Source of the DNA: Paenibacillus sp. XY044
GTDB taxonomy: Bacteria > Bacillota > Bacilli > Paenibacillales > Paenibacillaceae
Assembly (NCBI RefSeq): GCF_002257645.1
Contig: NZ_NQMO01000001.1
Coordinates: 792,065-856,064 of the forward strand
Direction of reading: 5' to 3'
DNA length: 64,000 nucleotides
Part shown: piece after piece, positions 16,238 through 25,618 of the stretch
How positions within the stretch are numbered: position 1 is the stretch's first letter
Layout of the letters: the number at the start of each line of letters is the position of its first letter
Position numbers and translations under genes: made by a program
The notes under the pieces: model-generated
Databases searched by the model: none
What the model was told of the DNA's origin: nothing
What the model saw: the letters and a program-made list of their open reading frames with translations, nothing else

Positions 16238-17428
16238 ATGAAGCAGGTGAAGGACGAGGACATCAAGAATTCAGGGAGGTATATGGAGGACTCCGGGCTG
16301 ACGCGGGAACGGTGTCTGGAGGCCATGGAATTTATCCGGCGCCAAGTGGACCGGAATCTTCTGACATTTCAGGACGACACGTTTCCATCGGAGGCGAGCA
16401 CGAATCTGGTATACCGGGAGACCGGAAACAAGGAGTGGACGCCGGCTTTCTGGACCGGGATGCTGTGGCTTGCTTATGAAGAGACCGGCGATGCCAAGTA
16501 CCGTGCCGCCGCGGAGGGCCAGCTGGACAGCTACCGCAGGAGGGTGGAGGAACGGCGTTATACGGACACGCATGACTTAGGGTTCCTATATACGCTGTCC
16601 TGCGTGGCTTCCTACAAGTTGACCGGAAACGAAGAGGCCAAGACGCTCGCCGTCCAGGCTGCCGATCTGCTGATGGAGCGTTACTGGGACAAGGCGGGAA
16701 TCATCCAGGCTTGGGGGAACCTGCAGGATCCCAGGCAGCAGGGGAGGATCATCATTGACTGCCTGATGAATCTGCCGCTGCTGTATTGGGCATCAGACGT
16801 GACCGGTAATGCTAAATACAAGGCGGCGGCTGAGTCCCACGCCCGGAAATCGGCGGAACACCTCATTCGGGAGGACGCGTCCAGCTATCATACGTTTTAT
16901 ATGGATATCGAAACGGGACAACCGAAGTATGGCTCCACCGCGCAGGGGCATGCGGACGATTCGTGCTGGTCGCGCGGACAGGCGTGGGGGATTTACGGCT
17001 TTCCGCTCTCCTACCGCTATACTGGCGATCACAGATATCTGCAATTAACGGCCAGGTTGGCGAATTACTTCCTGAACCGGCTTCCGCAGGACGAGGTGTG
17101 CTACTGGGATCTTATATTTACGGAAGGGGATGAGGAGCGGGACAGCTCCGCTGCGGCCATTGCGGTTTGCGGATTGATCGAAGCCGCGGCGCATTTGCCG
17201 CTGACCGATCCGCTGAAACGGATATATGAGAATGCCGCTCTACGGATTTTAAAATCCCTGGTCGATCATTATATGACCTGGCACGTGCCGGAGTCGAACG
17301 GCATTTTGCTGCATGCCGTATACAGCAAGCCGGGCGGAAACGGCGTGGACGAATGCTGCATCTGGGGCGACTATTACATGTACGAGGCGCTGGTTCGCGT
17401 AACCCGGGACTGGAAGCCGTATTGGTAG
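16238..17428 (+). CDS. glycoside hydrolase family 88, unsaturated glucuronyl hydrolase
   Basis: A 396-residue enzyme from ATG 16238 after CAGGGAGGGTG; a GTG at 16229 overlaps that site. It has the (alpha/alpha)6 fold of GH88. The two Asp residues essential in the characterised Bacillus enzyme are matched by Asp113 in DTHDLGFLY and Asp174 in IIIDCLMNLPLLYWA. Other signatures are GSTAQGHADDSCWSRGQAWGIYGFPLSYRYTGD and NGVDECCIWGDYYMYEAL. It removes the delta-4,5 unsaturated uronic acid left by polysaccharide lyases. With no signal peptide it acts in the cytoplasm on imported oligosaccharides. It is first in a locus with a fucosidase and sugar-importer genes. Confidence 0.92.
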   Translation: MKQVKDEDIKNSGRYMEDSGLTRERCLEAMEFIRRQVDRNLLTFQDDTFPSEASTNLVYRETGNKEWTPAFWTGMLWLAYEETGDAKYRAAAEGQLDSYRRRVEERRYTDTHDLGFLYTLSCVASYKLTGNEEAKTLAVQAADLLMERYWDKAGIIQAWGNLQDPRQQGRIIIDCLMNLPLLYWASDVTGNAKYKAAAESHARKSAEHLIREDASSYHTFYMDIETGQPKYGSTAQGHADDSCWSRGQAWGIYGFPLSYRYTGDHRYLQLTARLANYFLNRLPQDEVCYWDLIFTEGDEERDSSAAAIAVCGLIEAAAHLPLTDPLKRIYENAALRILKSLVDHYMTWHVPESNGILLHAVYSKPGGNGVDECCIWGDYYMYEALVRVTRDWKPYW

Positions 17429-17443
17429 AAGGGGGCCATACGT

Positions 17444-19174
17444 ATGGGAGAGCAAGAAGTAAAGAAGCGTGATCCGTCCACGGCATGGTGGACGGATGCG
17501 AGGTTTGGCATGTTCATCCACTGGGGACTGTACGCGGCGCTGGCTAAAGGCGAGTGGGTCATGTACGGCGACCAGATCCCCGTCCGCGAATACGAGAAGC
17601 TGGCCGGGGACTTTAATCCGCAGCAGTTTGATGCCGCGGCCTGGGTACAGCTGGCTAAAGACGCAGGGATGAAATATATCGTGATTACGGCCAAGCATCA
17701 CGACGGTTTTGCCATGTTCCGTTCCGAAGCCGATTCCTTCAACATCGTGGACGCGACGCCGTTTGGCCGCGATCCGATGAAGGAGCTTGCCGAGGCATGC
17801 CGCGAGGCGGGAATCGTGCTCTGCTTTTACTATTCGCATGTGATTGACTGGCATCATCCCCATTCGCTGCACAAGGAGCATAACAACACCTGGGATTACA
17901 AGCTGGAGGAGAAGCATTTTCCCGAATACTGGGAAGGCAAAGCGAAGCCGCAGCTGAAGGAGCTGCTTACTTCCTACGGGCCGGTCGGCCTGCTCTGGTT
18001 TGATACGGCGGGCGGCTTATCGGAAGCGGACAGCCGCGATGTCGTGGCCTTTGTGAAAGGACTTCAGCCGGACTGTCTCATTAACTCCAGGGTGTCGCAC
18101 TTCGTCGGCATGGGCGATTATGTCTCCAAGGGAGACAACGAAATCGGCATGAGCGGTGAGGATCAGCGGCCATGGGAAACGCCGATGACCTTAAACCAGT
18201 CATGGGGGTATACGACCCGGGATCAGGTCTGGAAGACGGCGGAAGCTATGATCAAGAAGCTGGTAAACGTCATCGGCAAGGGCGGCAACCTGCTCTTGAA
18301 CGTCGGTCCAACGCCGGAAGGGACGATTCCGGAACTGTCCGTGGAGCGTCTGCGGGAGGTCGGAGAATGGACGCGGCGGAACAGCGAAGCCATTTACGGC
18401 ACCGAAGGCAGTCCATTTCCGGCTGAGCTGGAATTTGGAGCGGTGACAACCCGCCCGGGACGAGTGTACGTGCACATTCATAACGACAAATGGCCTGCGG
18501 ACGGCTTGGTGATGCATGGCATCCGCGGCGAGGTATCACGTATATTCTGCCTGGCCGATCCGCAGAAAAAAGAACTGGCGTTCCGGCAATCAGTTGACGA
18601 TGCACTCGATCTGCACGTGCTTAAGGTAGAGCTTTCAACCGAACCGGCTGACGAGCATGTGACGGTTATTGCCCTGGAAATGGCCGGAGAGCATGATTTC
18701 GACCGGACGTTAACACAGCTTGACGGGGGCCGGCTGCAGCTGGATGTTCCCCAAGCCAGCATAAGCCTTGTCAGGGAGGAAGACGAGGCGGCGGGAATTC
18801 CGGCGCTGCGGAAGGCGGAGTGGACCTTCAAGCTCGTTCAGCCGGGCACCTATGAATTGATGCTGATCAGCTTCAAACGGCATGATCAGGACTGGGCCGG
18901 GCTGTATCCGGAACCGGTCGTCCTGGAGACGGATGAAAGCTGCCTGGTTACCGATCCCGCGGAAGATGGAGAGGATCCGGATTCTCCATCATGCCAGCAT
19001 CCATACATTCCGATACGATCTCGATTGGGACAAATCACGTGGCGGGAGCCCGGAATCCATACGCTGACGCTCCGCTCTTCGAAACTGAAGGACCCGTCTC
19101 CCAAATTCACGGAAATCTGGCATGCCGACGCGGTGAAGCTGCGTGCCGTAAGGCTTGTGCGGGTTCAGGATTAG
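17444..19174 (+). CDS. glycoside hydrolase family 29 alpha-L-fucosidase
   Basis: A 576-residue enzyme beginning 15 bp after the GH88 gene. The N-terminal barrel shows the family opening WWTDARFGMFIHWGLYA, the AKHHDGFAMFRS motif and the nucleophile Asp187 in LLWFDTAGG, then GKGGNLLLNVGPTPEGTIPE, which ends the catalytic domain near residue 310. Two beta-sandwich regions follow (about 320-420 and 420-576). There is no signal peptide, so it should release alpha-fucose from imported oligosaccharides. Pairing with an unsaturated uronyl hydrolase suggests a fucosylated, uronate-containing substrate (plant pectin side chains or algal or animal glycans), which is inference. Confidence 0.92.
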   Translation: MGEQEVKKRDPSTAWWTDARFGMFIHWGLYAALAKGEWVMYGDQIPVREYEKLAGDFNPQQFDAAAWVQLAKDAGMKYIVITAKHHDGFAMFRSEADSFNIVDATPFGRDPMKELAEACREAGIVLCFYYSHVIDWHHPHSLHKEHNNTWDYKLEEKHFPEYWEGKAKPQLKELLTSYGPVGLLWFDTAGGLSEADSRDVVAFVKGLQPDCLINSRVSHFVGMGDYVSKGDNEIGMSGEDQRPWETPMTLNQSWGYTTRDQVWKTAEAMIKKLVNVIGKGGNLLLNVGPTPEGTIPELSVERLREVGEWTRRNSEAIYGTEGSPFPAELEFGAVTTRPGRVYVHIHNDKWPADGLVMHGIRGEVSRIFCLADPQKKELAFRQSVDDALDLHVLKVELSTEPADEHVTVIALEMAGEHDFDRTLTQLDGGRLQLDVPQASISLVREEDEAAGIPALRKAEWTFKLVQPGTYELMLISFKRHDQDWAGLYPEPVVLETDESCLVTDPAEDGEDPDSPSCQHPYIPIRSRLGQITWREPGIHTLTLRSSKLKDPSPKFTEIWHADAVKLRAVRLVRVQD

Positions 19175-19234
19175 CCGCCCGGATGTAGAAAAGTTAAGGC
19201 ATGATTAAAAAAATCAGTCCGTCATCTTACGAAA

Positions 19235-19263
19235 ATACTGCGCTCCTTTCAAAGCGGCAGTAT
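19235..19263 (+). other. hairpin in the leader of the solute-binding gene
   Basis: ATACTGCGCT (19235-19244) pairs with AGCG-G-CAGTAT (19253-19263), one bulged G. It lies in the 186-bp gap after the fucosidase gene. A TATACT at 19285-19290 might be an internal -10 without a good -35. Its role may be RNA processing or stability. Confidence 0.35.
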
Positions 19264-19360
19264 CGCAGCAACAAGCAGGTTTCCTATACTTTGGGTACCG
19301 GCGGCTTCACATCAATCAGAGTCCGGTCAACTGGATTTATTTCAAAAAGGAGGCGCTTAC

Positions 19361-20983
19361 ATGAGAAGAAAAGCTCAAAATTGGGGCACTGCGGTGCTTG
19401 CAGCCGCTCTGGTCCTGTCGCTCGCGGCCTGCGGCGGCACCTCGGGGAACGATCAAGCGAAAGGGGATGCGTCCACAAGCGGGAAGACAGCCGAGCCGGA
19501 GAAATTAACCCACCTGACCTATTGGGTCAGCATGCACCCCGCTGCAGCCGCCCAGATGAAGACGTACGCCGAAATGGGCATGTATAAAGAACTGGAACGA
19601 ATTACGGGTGTCAAAGTGGACTTCCAGCACCCACCGACCGATTCTACCCAGGCCCAGGAGCAGTTCAACCTCATGATGGTCTCCGAGAAACTGCCGGACG
19701 TGATCGAAACGTCATGGATCGGGTATCCGGGGGGACCTGAAAAGGCGATCCAGGACAACAAAATTATTAAGCTGAACGATTTAATCGACCAAAATGCACC
19801 GAATTTGAAAAAGCTGCTGGATGAGCACCCCGATTGGAAAAAACAGGTGACCACCGACGACGGCAGTTTATATATGTTCCCGTTCTTCCGCGGCGGCGAT
19901 AAGGTTCGTGTCTTCTACGGCCCGTCGATTCGCAAGGATTGGCTCGACAAGCTCGGGCTTCAGATGCCGACGACGATCGATGAATGGCACGAGGTGCTCA
20001 AGGCGTTTAAAGAGAAGGATCCGAACGGCAACGGGAAGGCCGATGAAATTCCGCTGTACTTCACGAAGGACGATATCGGAACGGACGCGCCTTTCCTTGG
20101 CGCTTGGGGCATCAACTACGGCTTCTACCAGATCGACAACAGCGTAAAATACGGGCCGATCCAGCCGGAGTATAAAGAATTCCTGGCCACGATGAACCAA
20201 TGGTACAAGGAAGGGCTGCTCGACAAGGACTTCGCCGCACCGAACGACAAGCTGTTCGATGCGAAAATGACGGGCAACCAGCTGGGCGCCGCTCCAACGT
20301 ATAACGGCGGCGGTATCGGCAAGTACGCCAACCTGATGAAGGACAAGGATCCGAAATTCAACCTTGTGGCTGCTCCGTATCCGGTACTGAACAAAGGCGA
20401 CAAGCCGATTTGGGGTCAAAAGGATTTTGCCACGAACGGCATCGGTGCCGCCATCTCGACCAGCAATACGAATCCGACCGAAACGGTCAAGTGGCTGGAC
20501 TATGCTTACGGGGATCAGGGCAACCTCCTGTTCAACTACGGCAAAGAGGGAGAAGCATACACGATGAAGGACGGCAAGCCGGTCTTCCTGCCCGAGGTGC
20601 TGAACCCGCCGAGCGGCGTCAGCCTCCAGCAGTCGTTTGCGAAGCATAACCGTTCGACGTGGAGCGCGCCGTTCGTGCTGAGCGATGAATTCCAGATGCA
20701 GTATTTGGCTCTCCCGAATCAGAAGGATGCCTTGACCGTATGGTCCCAACCGACCGGGGAACGCAAAATGCCGCTCGTGACACCGACCAAGGACGAGAGC
20801 TCCCAGTTCGCTTCGATCATGACGGACATCAATACCTATAAGGACGAGATGTTCCTCAAGTTCATCATGGGCGCGGAGCCGATCGACAACTTCGATAAAT
20901 ACGTGAAAAAAATCGAAGCAATGGGCATTAACGACGCGATCAAAATCCAGCAGGCGGCCCTGGACCGGTTCAACAAGCGTTAA
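19361..20983 (+). CDS. sugar ABC transporter substrate-binding lipoprotein (CUT1, LplA/YtcQ-like)
   Basis: A 540-residue family 1 extracellular solute-binding protein, from ATG 19361 after AAAAAGGAGG. The signal peptide ends in the lipobox LAACG (Cys at residue 24), followed by a Gly/Ser/Lys linker. The mature part has the two-lobed fold of the LipO/YtcQ subgroup, with KLPDVIETSW early, the EF-hand-like loop DPNGNGKADEIPL (probable calcium site) around residue 220, and WLDYAYGDQGNLLFNYGKEGEAYTM. It should bind the oligosaccharide handled by the upstream hydrolases and deliver it to the two permeases downstream. A hairpin after the gene may raise its level over the permeases. Confidence 0.92.
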   Translation: MRRKAQNWGTAVLAAALVLSLAACGGTSGNDQAKGDASTSGKTAEPEKLTHLTYWVSMHPAAAAQMKTYAEMGMYKELERITGVKVDFQHPPTDSTQAQEQFNLMMVSEKLPDVIETSWIGYPGGPEKAIQDNKIIKLNDLIDQNAPNLKKLLDEHPDWKKQVTTDDGSLYMFPFFRGGDKVRVFYGPSIRKDWLDKLGLQMPTTIDEWHEVLKAFKEKDPNGNGKADEIPLYFTKDDIGTDAPFLGAWGINYGFYQIDNSVKYGPIQPEYKEFLATMNQWYKEGLLDKDFAAPNDKLFDAKMTGNQLGAAPTYNGGGIGKYANLMKDKDPKFNLVAAPYPVLNKGDKPIWGQKDFATNGIGAAISTSNTNPTETVKWLDYAYGDQGNLLFNYGKEGEAYTMKDGKPVFLPEVLNPPSGVSLQQSFAKHNRSTWSAPFVLSDEFQMQYLALPNQKDALTVWSQPTGERKMPLVTPTKDESSQFASIMTDINTYKDEMFLKFIMGAEPIDNFDKYVKKIEAMGINDAIKIQQAALDRFNKR

Positions 20984-20996
20984 TAGAAAAGTCATA

Positions 20997-21047
20997 AGGC
21001 GGCGAAAATGCCGGGCAGGGAACGTCCGCCTCCCGGCTCGCCCTTTG
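20997..21047 (+). terminator. intercistronic hairpin, partial terminator or processing site
   Basis: GCCGGG-C-AGG (21010-21019) pairs with CCTCCCGGC (21029-21037), extended by AAGG..GCGA (20997-21006) with TCGCCCTT (21038-21045), then TGTTT. It lies between the binding protein and permease genes, where such hairpins commonly stabilise the upstream message. Confidence 0.5.
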
Positions 21048-21085
21048 TTTGAATACCACAATCCGCAGGAAAGGCAGGGGGTTAC

Positions 21086-22057
21086 ATGTGGCAGGTAACC
21101 GATAAGAAGTTGATGAAGAAGCGCCCGCTGCGCAGCCGGACCGATCTAACCACGGGGCAAACCATCCGCAAGGATCTCCGCCGCAACTGGATCATTTATA
21201 TCATGGCGCTCCCCGTCATTGCGTATTACTTGATCTTTCATTACGGACCGATGTACGGTCTCCTGATCGCATTTAAGGATTATTCACCGGCTCAAGGGAT
21301 CTGGGGAAGCCCGTGGGTCGGATTCAAGCATTTTGACAGCTTCTTCAACGGCATCTATTTCTGGAGGCTCATCCGCAATACGGTCCTGATTAACGTCTAT
21401 GATCTGCTGTTTGGCTTTCCGGCGGCGATCCTGCTTGCGCTGCTGCTGAACGAGATTCGTAAAATGGCGTTCAAGCGATTCGTGCAGACGATCTCCTATT
21501 TGCCGCATTTTATTTCGATCGTCGTTGTCGCGGGGATGATGTTTGACTTTCTAAGCCGTGACGGACTGATCAATCAGCTGCTGGGGTTCATCGGCGTAGA
21601 TCCGATCGATTTTATGAAGGAGGCCGGCTGGTTCCGTTTCATTTTCGTATCGTCCGGCATTTGGCAGGGCATCGGCTGGGGCTCCATCATCTATTTGGCG
21701 TCGATCGCCAATATCGACCCTACGCTGTATGAGGCGGCCAAAATCGACGGCGCGAGCCGCTGGAGACAAACGTTCCATATCACCATACCGGGCATCATGC
21801 CCACAATTGTCATCATGCTCATTCTGAACATGGGACATATGCTGTCCGTGGGCAGCGAGAAGGTGCTTCTGCTGTACAATCCGCTGACTTACGAAACGGC
21901 CGATGTCATTTCGACCTATGTATACCGAAAAGGGATTTTGGAGGCGAGCTACAGCTTTACTGCCGCGGTCGGCCTGTTCAATTCCGTCATCAGCCTGATT
22001 CTGATCGTGTCGGCAAATGCCATCAGCAAGCGCGTGTCCGAAAACAAACTGTGGTAG
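21086..22057 (+). CDS. sugar ABC transporter permease (CUT1, LplB/YteP-like)
   Basis: A 323-residue membrane protein with six helices. The opening RNWIIYIMALPVIAYYLIFHYGPMYGLLIAFKDYSP is characteristic of the LplB/YteP group. The EAA motif that docks the ATPase is YEAAKIDGASRWRQTFHITIPGI near residue 215. ATG 21086 follows AGGCAGGGGG. It pairs with the next permease. No ATPase gene is present in the locus, so the importer probably uses a shared MsmX/UgpC-type ATPase encoded elsewhere, as known for B. subtilis CUT1 importers. Confidence 0.92.
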   Translation: MWQVTDKKLMKKRPLRSRTDLTTGQTIRKDLRRNWIIYIMALPVIAYYLIFHYGPMYGLLIAFKDYSPAQGIWGSPWVGFKHFDSFFNGIYFWRLIRNTVLINVYDLLFGFPAAILLALLLNEIRKMAFKRFVQTISYLPHFISIVVVAGMMFDFLSRDGLINQLLGFIGVDPIDFMKEAGWFRFIFVSSGIWQGIGWGSIIYLASIANIDPTLYEAAKIDGASRWRQTFHITIPGIMPTIVIMLILNMGHMLSVGSEKVLLLYNPLTYETADVISTYVYRKGILEASYSFTAAVGLFNSVISLILIVSANAISKRVSENKLW

Positions 22058-22070
22058 GAGGGACCATCCG

Positions 22071-22949
22071 ATGATTGCACAAACGAACGGCGAAAAAGTA
22101 TTCGGCGTGATCAACACGCTGCTGATGCTGCTGCTCTGCTTCGTTACACTATACCCGTTCCTATATGTTTTGTTCGCTTCCCTGAGCGATGCGGCGAGCT
22201 TTATCCAGCACCGGGGCATCCTCCTCCGCCCGCTCGGATTTAACTTCGAGGCTTACAAGGCCGTTTTCAAGAACCCGATGATTACAAGCGGCTACCGGAA
22301 TACGTTGTTTTACGTGGCGGCGGGCACGGCCATCAACCTGTTTATGACGGCTTTGGGGGCTTATGTGCTGTCGCGCCGGAACCTGTATTTTAAAAACCTG
22401 ATGATGTTTGCGATCGTCCTGACGATGGTGTTCAGCGGCGGACTGATTCCGACGTACATCCTGGTCGGCAAGCTCGGAATGATGAATACCCCCTGGGCGC
22501 TGCTGATCCCGGGAGCGATCTCCACGTTTAACCTGATCATTATGCGGACGGCGTTCCAGGGCGTACCCGTGTCGCTCGAAGAGTCGGCCAAAATCGACGG
22601 AGCCGGCGAGATGACCATTCTGTTCCGAATTGTCATTCCGCTGTCGATGCCTGTCATCGCGGTGATGATTCTTTGGTATGCGGTTGGGCACTGGAACTCG
22701 TATTTCTCGGCGCTCGTGTACCTGCGGGACCGGACGATGTATCCGCTGCAGCTCGTTTTGCGCGAAATCCTCATCGCCAATTCCACCGACTCCATGTCCA
22801 CAGGCGTGGCTGCGGACGACAAGTACGCGATCGGCGAAACGATCAAATACGCCACCATCATCGTGTCGACGCTGCCGATCATTTGCCTGTATCCGTTCCT
22901 GCAAAAGTATTTCGTCAAAGGGGTGCTGATCGGCGCCATCAAGGAATAA
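22071..22949 (+). CDS. sugar ABC transporter permease (CUT1, LplC/YtcP-like)
   Basis: A 292-residue second permease from ATG 22071, 13 bp after its partner and behind GGAGGG. It shows six helices, the family motif PFLYVLFASLSDAASF near the start, the EAA loop LEESAKIDGAGEMTILFRIVIPLSMP near residue 175, and the usual C-terminus YPFLQKYFVKGVLIGAIKE. It completes the membrane channel with the preceding permease. Confidence 0.92.
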   Translation: MIAQTNGEKVFGVINTLLMLLLCFVTLYPFLYVLFASLSDAASFIQHRGILLRPLGFNFEAYKAVFKNPMITSGYRNTLFYVAAGTAINLFMTALGAYVLSRRNLYFKNLMMFAIVLTMVFSGGLIPTYILVGKLGMMNTPWALLIPGAISTFNLIIMRTAFQGVPVSLEESAKIDGAGEMTILFRIVIPLSMPVIAVMILWYAVGHWNSYFSALVYLRDRTMYPLQLVLREILIANSTDSMSTGVAADDKYAIGETIKYATIIVSTLPIICLYPFLQKYFVKGVLIGAIKE

Positions 22950-23048
22950 AAAACTGCCCGGAGCCCTGTTCCTTGCATTATAATGAACATACAAGTTTCA
23001 TTGATGCGCATGTCGGTCGATACATGAACAAGGTAGGGGGAATGCTTG

Positions 23049-25439
23049 GTGAAATGGCTGCTTCGTCCGCTTGGAATCGGTCATCTGCGAAGCGTGTGGA
23101 TGACGATGCTGATTTCCAATCTGGTTCTGCTGCTCATCCCGGTATCGATGGGAGCCTTCTTGTACACCAAAGTCGAGGCAAGTTTGGAAAGCGGTGCCAA
23201 CCGTTCCAATCAAGCGATGCTGGAGCAGCTCAAGCTGTCCCTGGACAGTAAATTAAGCGATGTGGAGAAGCTGGCACAGCAGATCATTTTTGATCCGAAG
23301 CTGGAGTATCTGCTCAAACTGGACCAGGACGCGGGCGGTCCCGACCGGTACCAGTTCATCGAATTTATGCGGAACACCATGTCAAGACAGGGGAGCCTGA
23401 CGAACTTTATCCTGGATTACTATGTCTATTTCCGCAAGAGCGATCTGGTGATGAGGCCCGGGCTCCTCACCGATTCGCACAAATTTTACGATATGTATTA
23501 CAGCTACCAAGGCATGAGTTACGACCGCTGGCGGGAAAGCATGCTCACAAGCTTCCATACGATGGATTACCTACCTTCGGCCACGCTGCTGCGTACCGCC
23601 GAATATGATCCGATGCAGAGCATCGAGAAGACGCCGCTGAACGTCATTACGTTTGCCCAATCGCTTCCAGGGCGGGACCGGCGTGATATTACAGGGACCT
23701 TCGTCATTCTGATCGACGAGAGCCAGATTAAGGAAATGTTTGCCCAGATTGAATCCGCGAGCGACAGCTCGATCTACATCGTGAATTCGGACGGCCGGAC
23801 GATCATGGCGACGGACCGCCAGCCGCTGCCGAGCGAATTGGTATCCCGCATCACCGGGACCGGAGGGTTGTTCAATCAGACGATCAATGGCGATCAGAAA
23901 ATGGTATCGTATACCTCTTCCGAAAAAGAGGGATGGAAATACGTTCTCGTTACGCCCAAAAGCGTCTTCATGCAGCAGATCATTCTGATCAAGCAGTGGG
24001 CGCTGATCCTGTTCGCCCTTTGTTTGGCCGTGGGACTGACCGCAGCCTTCGTTATCGCTTACCGGAATTACAGCCCGCTGCGCAAAACGGTCAATGCCAT
24101 TCTCAGGGGAACTGAATGGAGCGGCAGACCGCAGATCAATGAATATGAGCTGATACTGCAGTCCATCGAAGGCTCTTTGCATACCGAAAAAAATTTACGC
24201 AGCCTGCTCGCCCAGCAAACGCCCGTCATCCGCTCGAACTTCCTGCTGCGCCTGCTTCGGGGGCAGATGGACGTCGATGCGTCCCGGGAAGGCGGCCAGT
24301 CGCTGCGGTTTATGGATATTAAGTTCGTCAGCGACGAATTCTCGGTCATTGTCGTCCAGCTGGACAGCATTGCAAGGTTCAACGCCGAGCCAAGCGAGGA
24401 GCAGTGGGCGCTCGCCCGTTTTATCGTATCGAATATCGGCACGGACCTGATCGAATACCCGCACAAGGTATTTGCCGTTGAGCTGGACCGGGACCGGGTG
24501 GCGATGGTGTGCAACTTTGCCGCAGAACAGACCGAGGGCGGCGAGAAGGTGACCCGGGAGCTGGCCACAGCGCTCAAAAGCATGATCGAGGAACGGTTCA
24601 AGATCGATCTTACCGTAGCGGTGGGCCTGCCTCACTGCGGTGCGAAGAGCATCAGCGAGAGCTATGCGGAAGCGGCGTCCGCATTGGAATTCCGGATTAT
24701 CAAGGGCGGCGGGACGATCATTTATTTTCAGGACATCACGGATGTTCATTCCCATTATTATTACCCGGTCGATATCGAGGTCCAGCTGATTAATTTTGTG
24801 CGGAGCGGTGATGCCGATCATGCCCTCCAGCTGCTGGACACGATTTACGCGATGAATTTCGAGTCGGGCAGCATTACGCCGGAATACGGGAAATGTCTGT
24901 TCTTTAACATTACCAGTACATATTTGAAAATAATGAACGCGACAGGAATGGACCAGAACGACATTCTCGGACCCGATATCGATTTGGTGAAGGACATCTT
25001 CTCGTATGAAACAGCCGAAGGGATGCACAAGCGGATGAAGCGGCTGTATGAAATCCTTGCGGAGAGCATGGTTTCGGACAAAAGCGGCCACAGCGCCCAG
25101 CTTCTGCAAGAAATGGAACAGTTCGTGGATGAGCATTTCACCGATTCGAACATGGGGCTTGGCATGGTGGCAGACCATTTCGACATGACGCCGCAGTACG
25201 TATCGACCTTTTACAAAAAACAGAGCGGGACCAATCTCAGCGACCATATCGCCAAAAAACGGATTGATTTCGCCAAACGCCATATGGGAAACAAGGAATT
25301 TACGAACGTCCAAATCGCGCAAATGGTCGGATATACGAGCGACGTTGTCTTTATTCGGGCCTTTAAAAAGATTGAAGGCGTCACGCCGGGGAAATACCGG
25401 GAGCTGATGATGTCGTGCATCTCGGATGAAACCGGGTGA
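23049..25439 (+). CDS. membrane-bound AraC-family sensor-regulator
   Basis: A 796-residue regulator from GTG 23049 (TTG 23046 equally close to the AGGGGG site). One helix near residues 18-38 and a second near 312-335 (WALILFALCLAVGLTAAFVIAY) enclose an extracellular Cache-like domain of about 270 residues. A cytoplasmic region (340-690) resembles the middle domain of YesN/YtdP-type proteins. The C-terminal AraC domain starts near residue 695 (LGMVADHFDMTPQYVSTFYKKQSGTNLSDHI, then FTNVQIAQMVGYTSDVVFIRAFKKIEGVTPGKYREL). Placed after the permeases, it probably senses the external sugar, directly or through the binding protein, and activates the locus. This arrangement is common in Paenibacillus. 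Confidence 0.9.
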   Translation: MKWLLRPLGIGHLRSVWMTMLISNLVLLLIPVSMGAFLYTKVEASLESGANRSNQAMLEQLKLSLDSKLSDVEKLAQQIIFDPKLEYLLKLDQDAGGPDRYQFIEFMRNTMSRQGSLTNFILDYYVYFRKSDLVMRPGLLTDSHKFYDMYYSYQGMSYDRWRESMLTSFHTMDYLPSATLLRTAEYDPMQSIEKTPLNVITFAQSLPGRDRRDITGTFVILIDESQIKEMFAQIESASDSSIYIVNSDGRTIMATDRQPLPSELVSRITGTGGLFNQTINGDQKMVSYTSSEKEGWKYVLVTPKSVFMQQIILIKQWALILFALCLAVGLTAAFVIAYRNYSPLRKTVNAILRGTEWSGRPQINEYELILQSIEGSLHTEKNLRSLLAQQTPVIRSNFLLRLLRGQMDVDASREGGQSLRFMDIKFVSDEFSVIVVQLDSIARFNAEPSEEQWALARFIVSNIGTDLIEYPHKVFAVELDRDRVAMVCNFAAEQTEGGEKVTRELATALKSMIEERFKIDLTVAVGLPHCGAKSISESYAEAASALEFRIIKGGGTIIYFQDITDVHSHYYYPVDIEVQLINFVRSGDADHALQLLDTIYAMNFESGSITPEYGKCLFFNITSTYLKIMNATGMDQNDILGPDIDLVKDIFSYETAEGMHKRMKRLYEILAESMVSDKSGHSAQLLQEMEQFVDEHFTDSNMGLGMVADHFDMTPQYVSTFYKKQSGTNLSDHIAKKRIDFAKRHMGNKEFTNVQIAQMVGYTSDVVFIRAFKKIEGVTPGKYRELMMSCISDETG

Positions 25440-25449
25440 GCTGCAATGG

Positions 25450-25478
25450 AAGGCGGGGGATGAATCCCGCCTTTTTGC
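25450..25478 (+). terminator. intrinsic terminator of the GH88-GH29 locus
   Basis: AAGGCGGG (25450-25457) pairs with CCCGCCTT (25466-25473), followed by TTTGCG and seven more T's. Confidence 0.85.
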
Positions 25479-25519
25479 GTTTTTTTGAATAAATCGGCGG
25501 AAAAGCCCACAAACTCTGG

Positions 25520-25549
25520 TTGACATTCTTCTCCATCCCTGAATATAAT
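25520..25549 (+). promoter_or_regulatory. consensus promoter of cadA
   Basis: TTGACA (25520-25525) and TATAAT (25544-25549), 18-bp spacer, both hexamers exact. It is followed by an ArsR-type inverted repeat. Confidence 0.85.
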
Positions 25550-25566
25550 GTGCTTAACAAGTTTAT

Positions 25567-25586
25567 ATATGAATATATGCTCATAT
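25567..25586. promoter_or_regulatory. inverted repeat, likely ArsR/CzrA-type metal-sensor operator
   Basis: ATATGA (25567-25572) and TCATAT (25581-25586) flank 8 bp, close to the ATATGAA-type sites of SmtB/CzrA repressors. It lies 10-30 bp downstream of the predicted start site. TCATATTATAT at 25581-25591 recurs at 29404-29414 ahead of the ArsR-type gene. Confidence 0.6.
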
Positions 25587-25618
25587 TATATTTTTGGTGT
25601 TGGATCGGAGGCATTTAG

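Noticed and set aside
24195..25526. 443-codon frame antisense to the membrane AraC regulator
   Set aside because: Shadow of a high-GC coding sequence; no initiation signal or recognisable domain.
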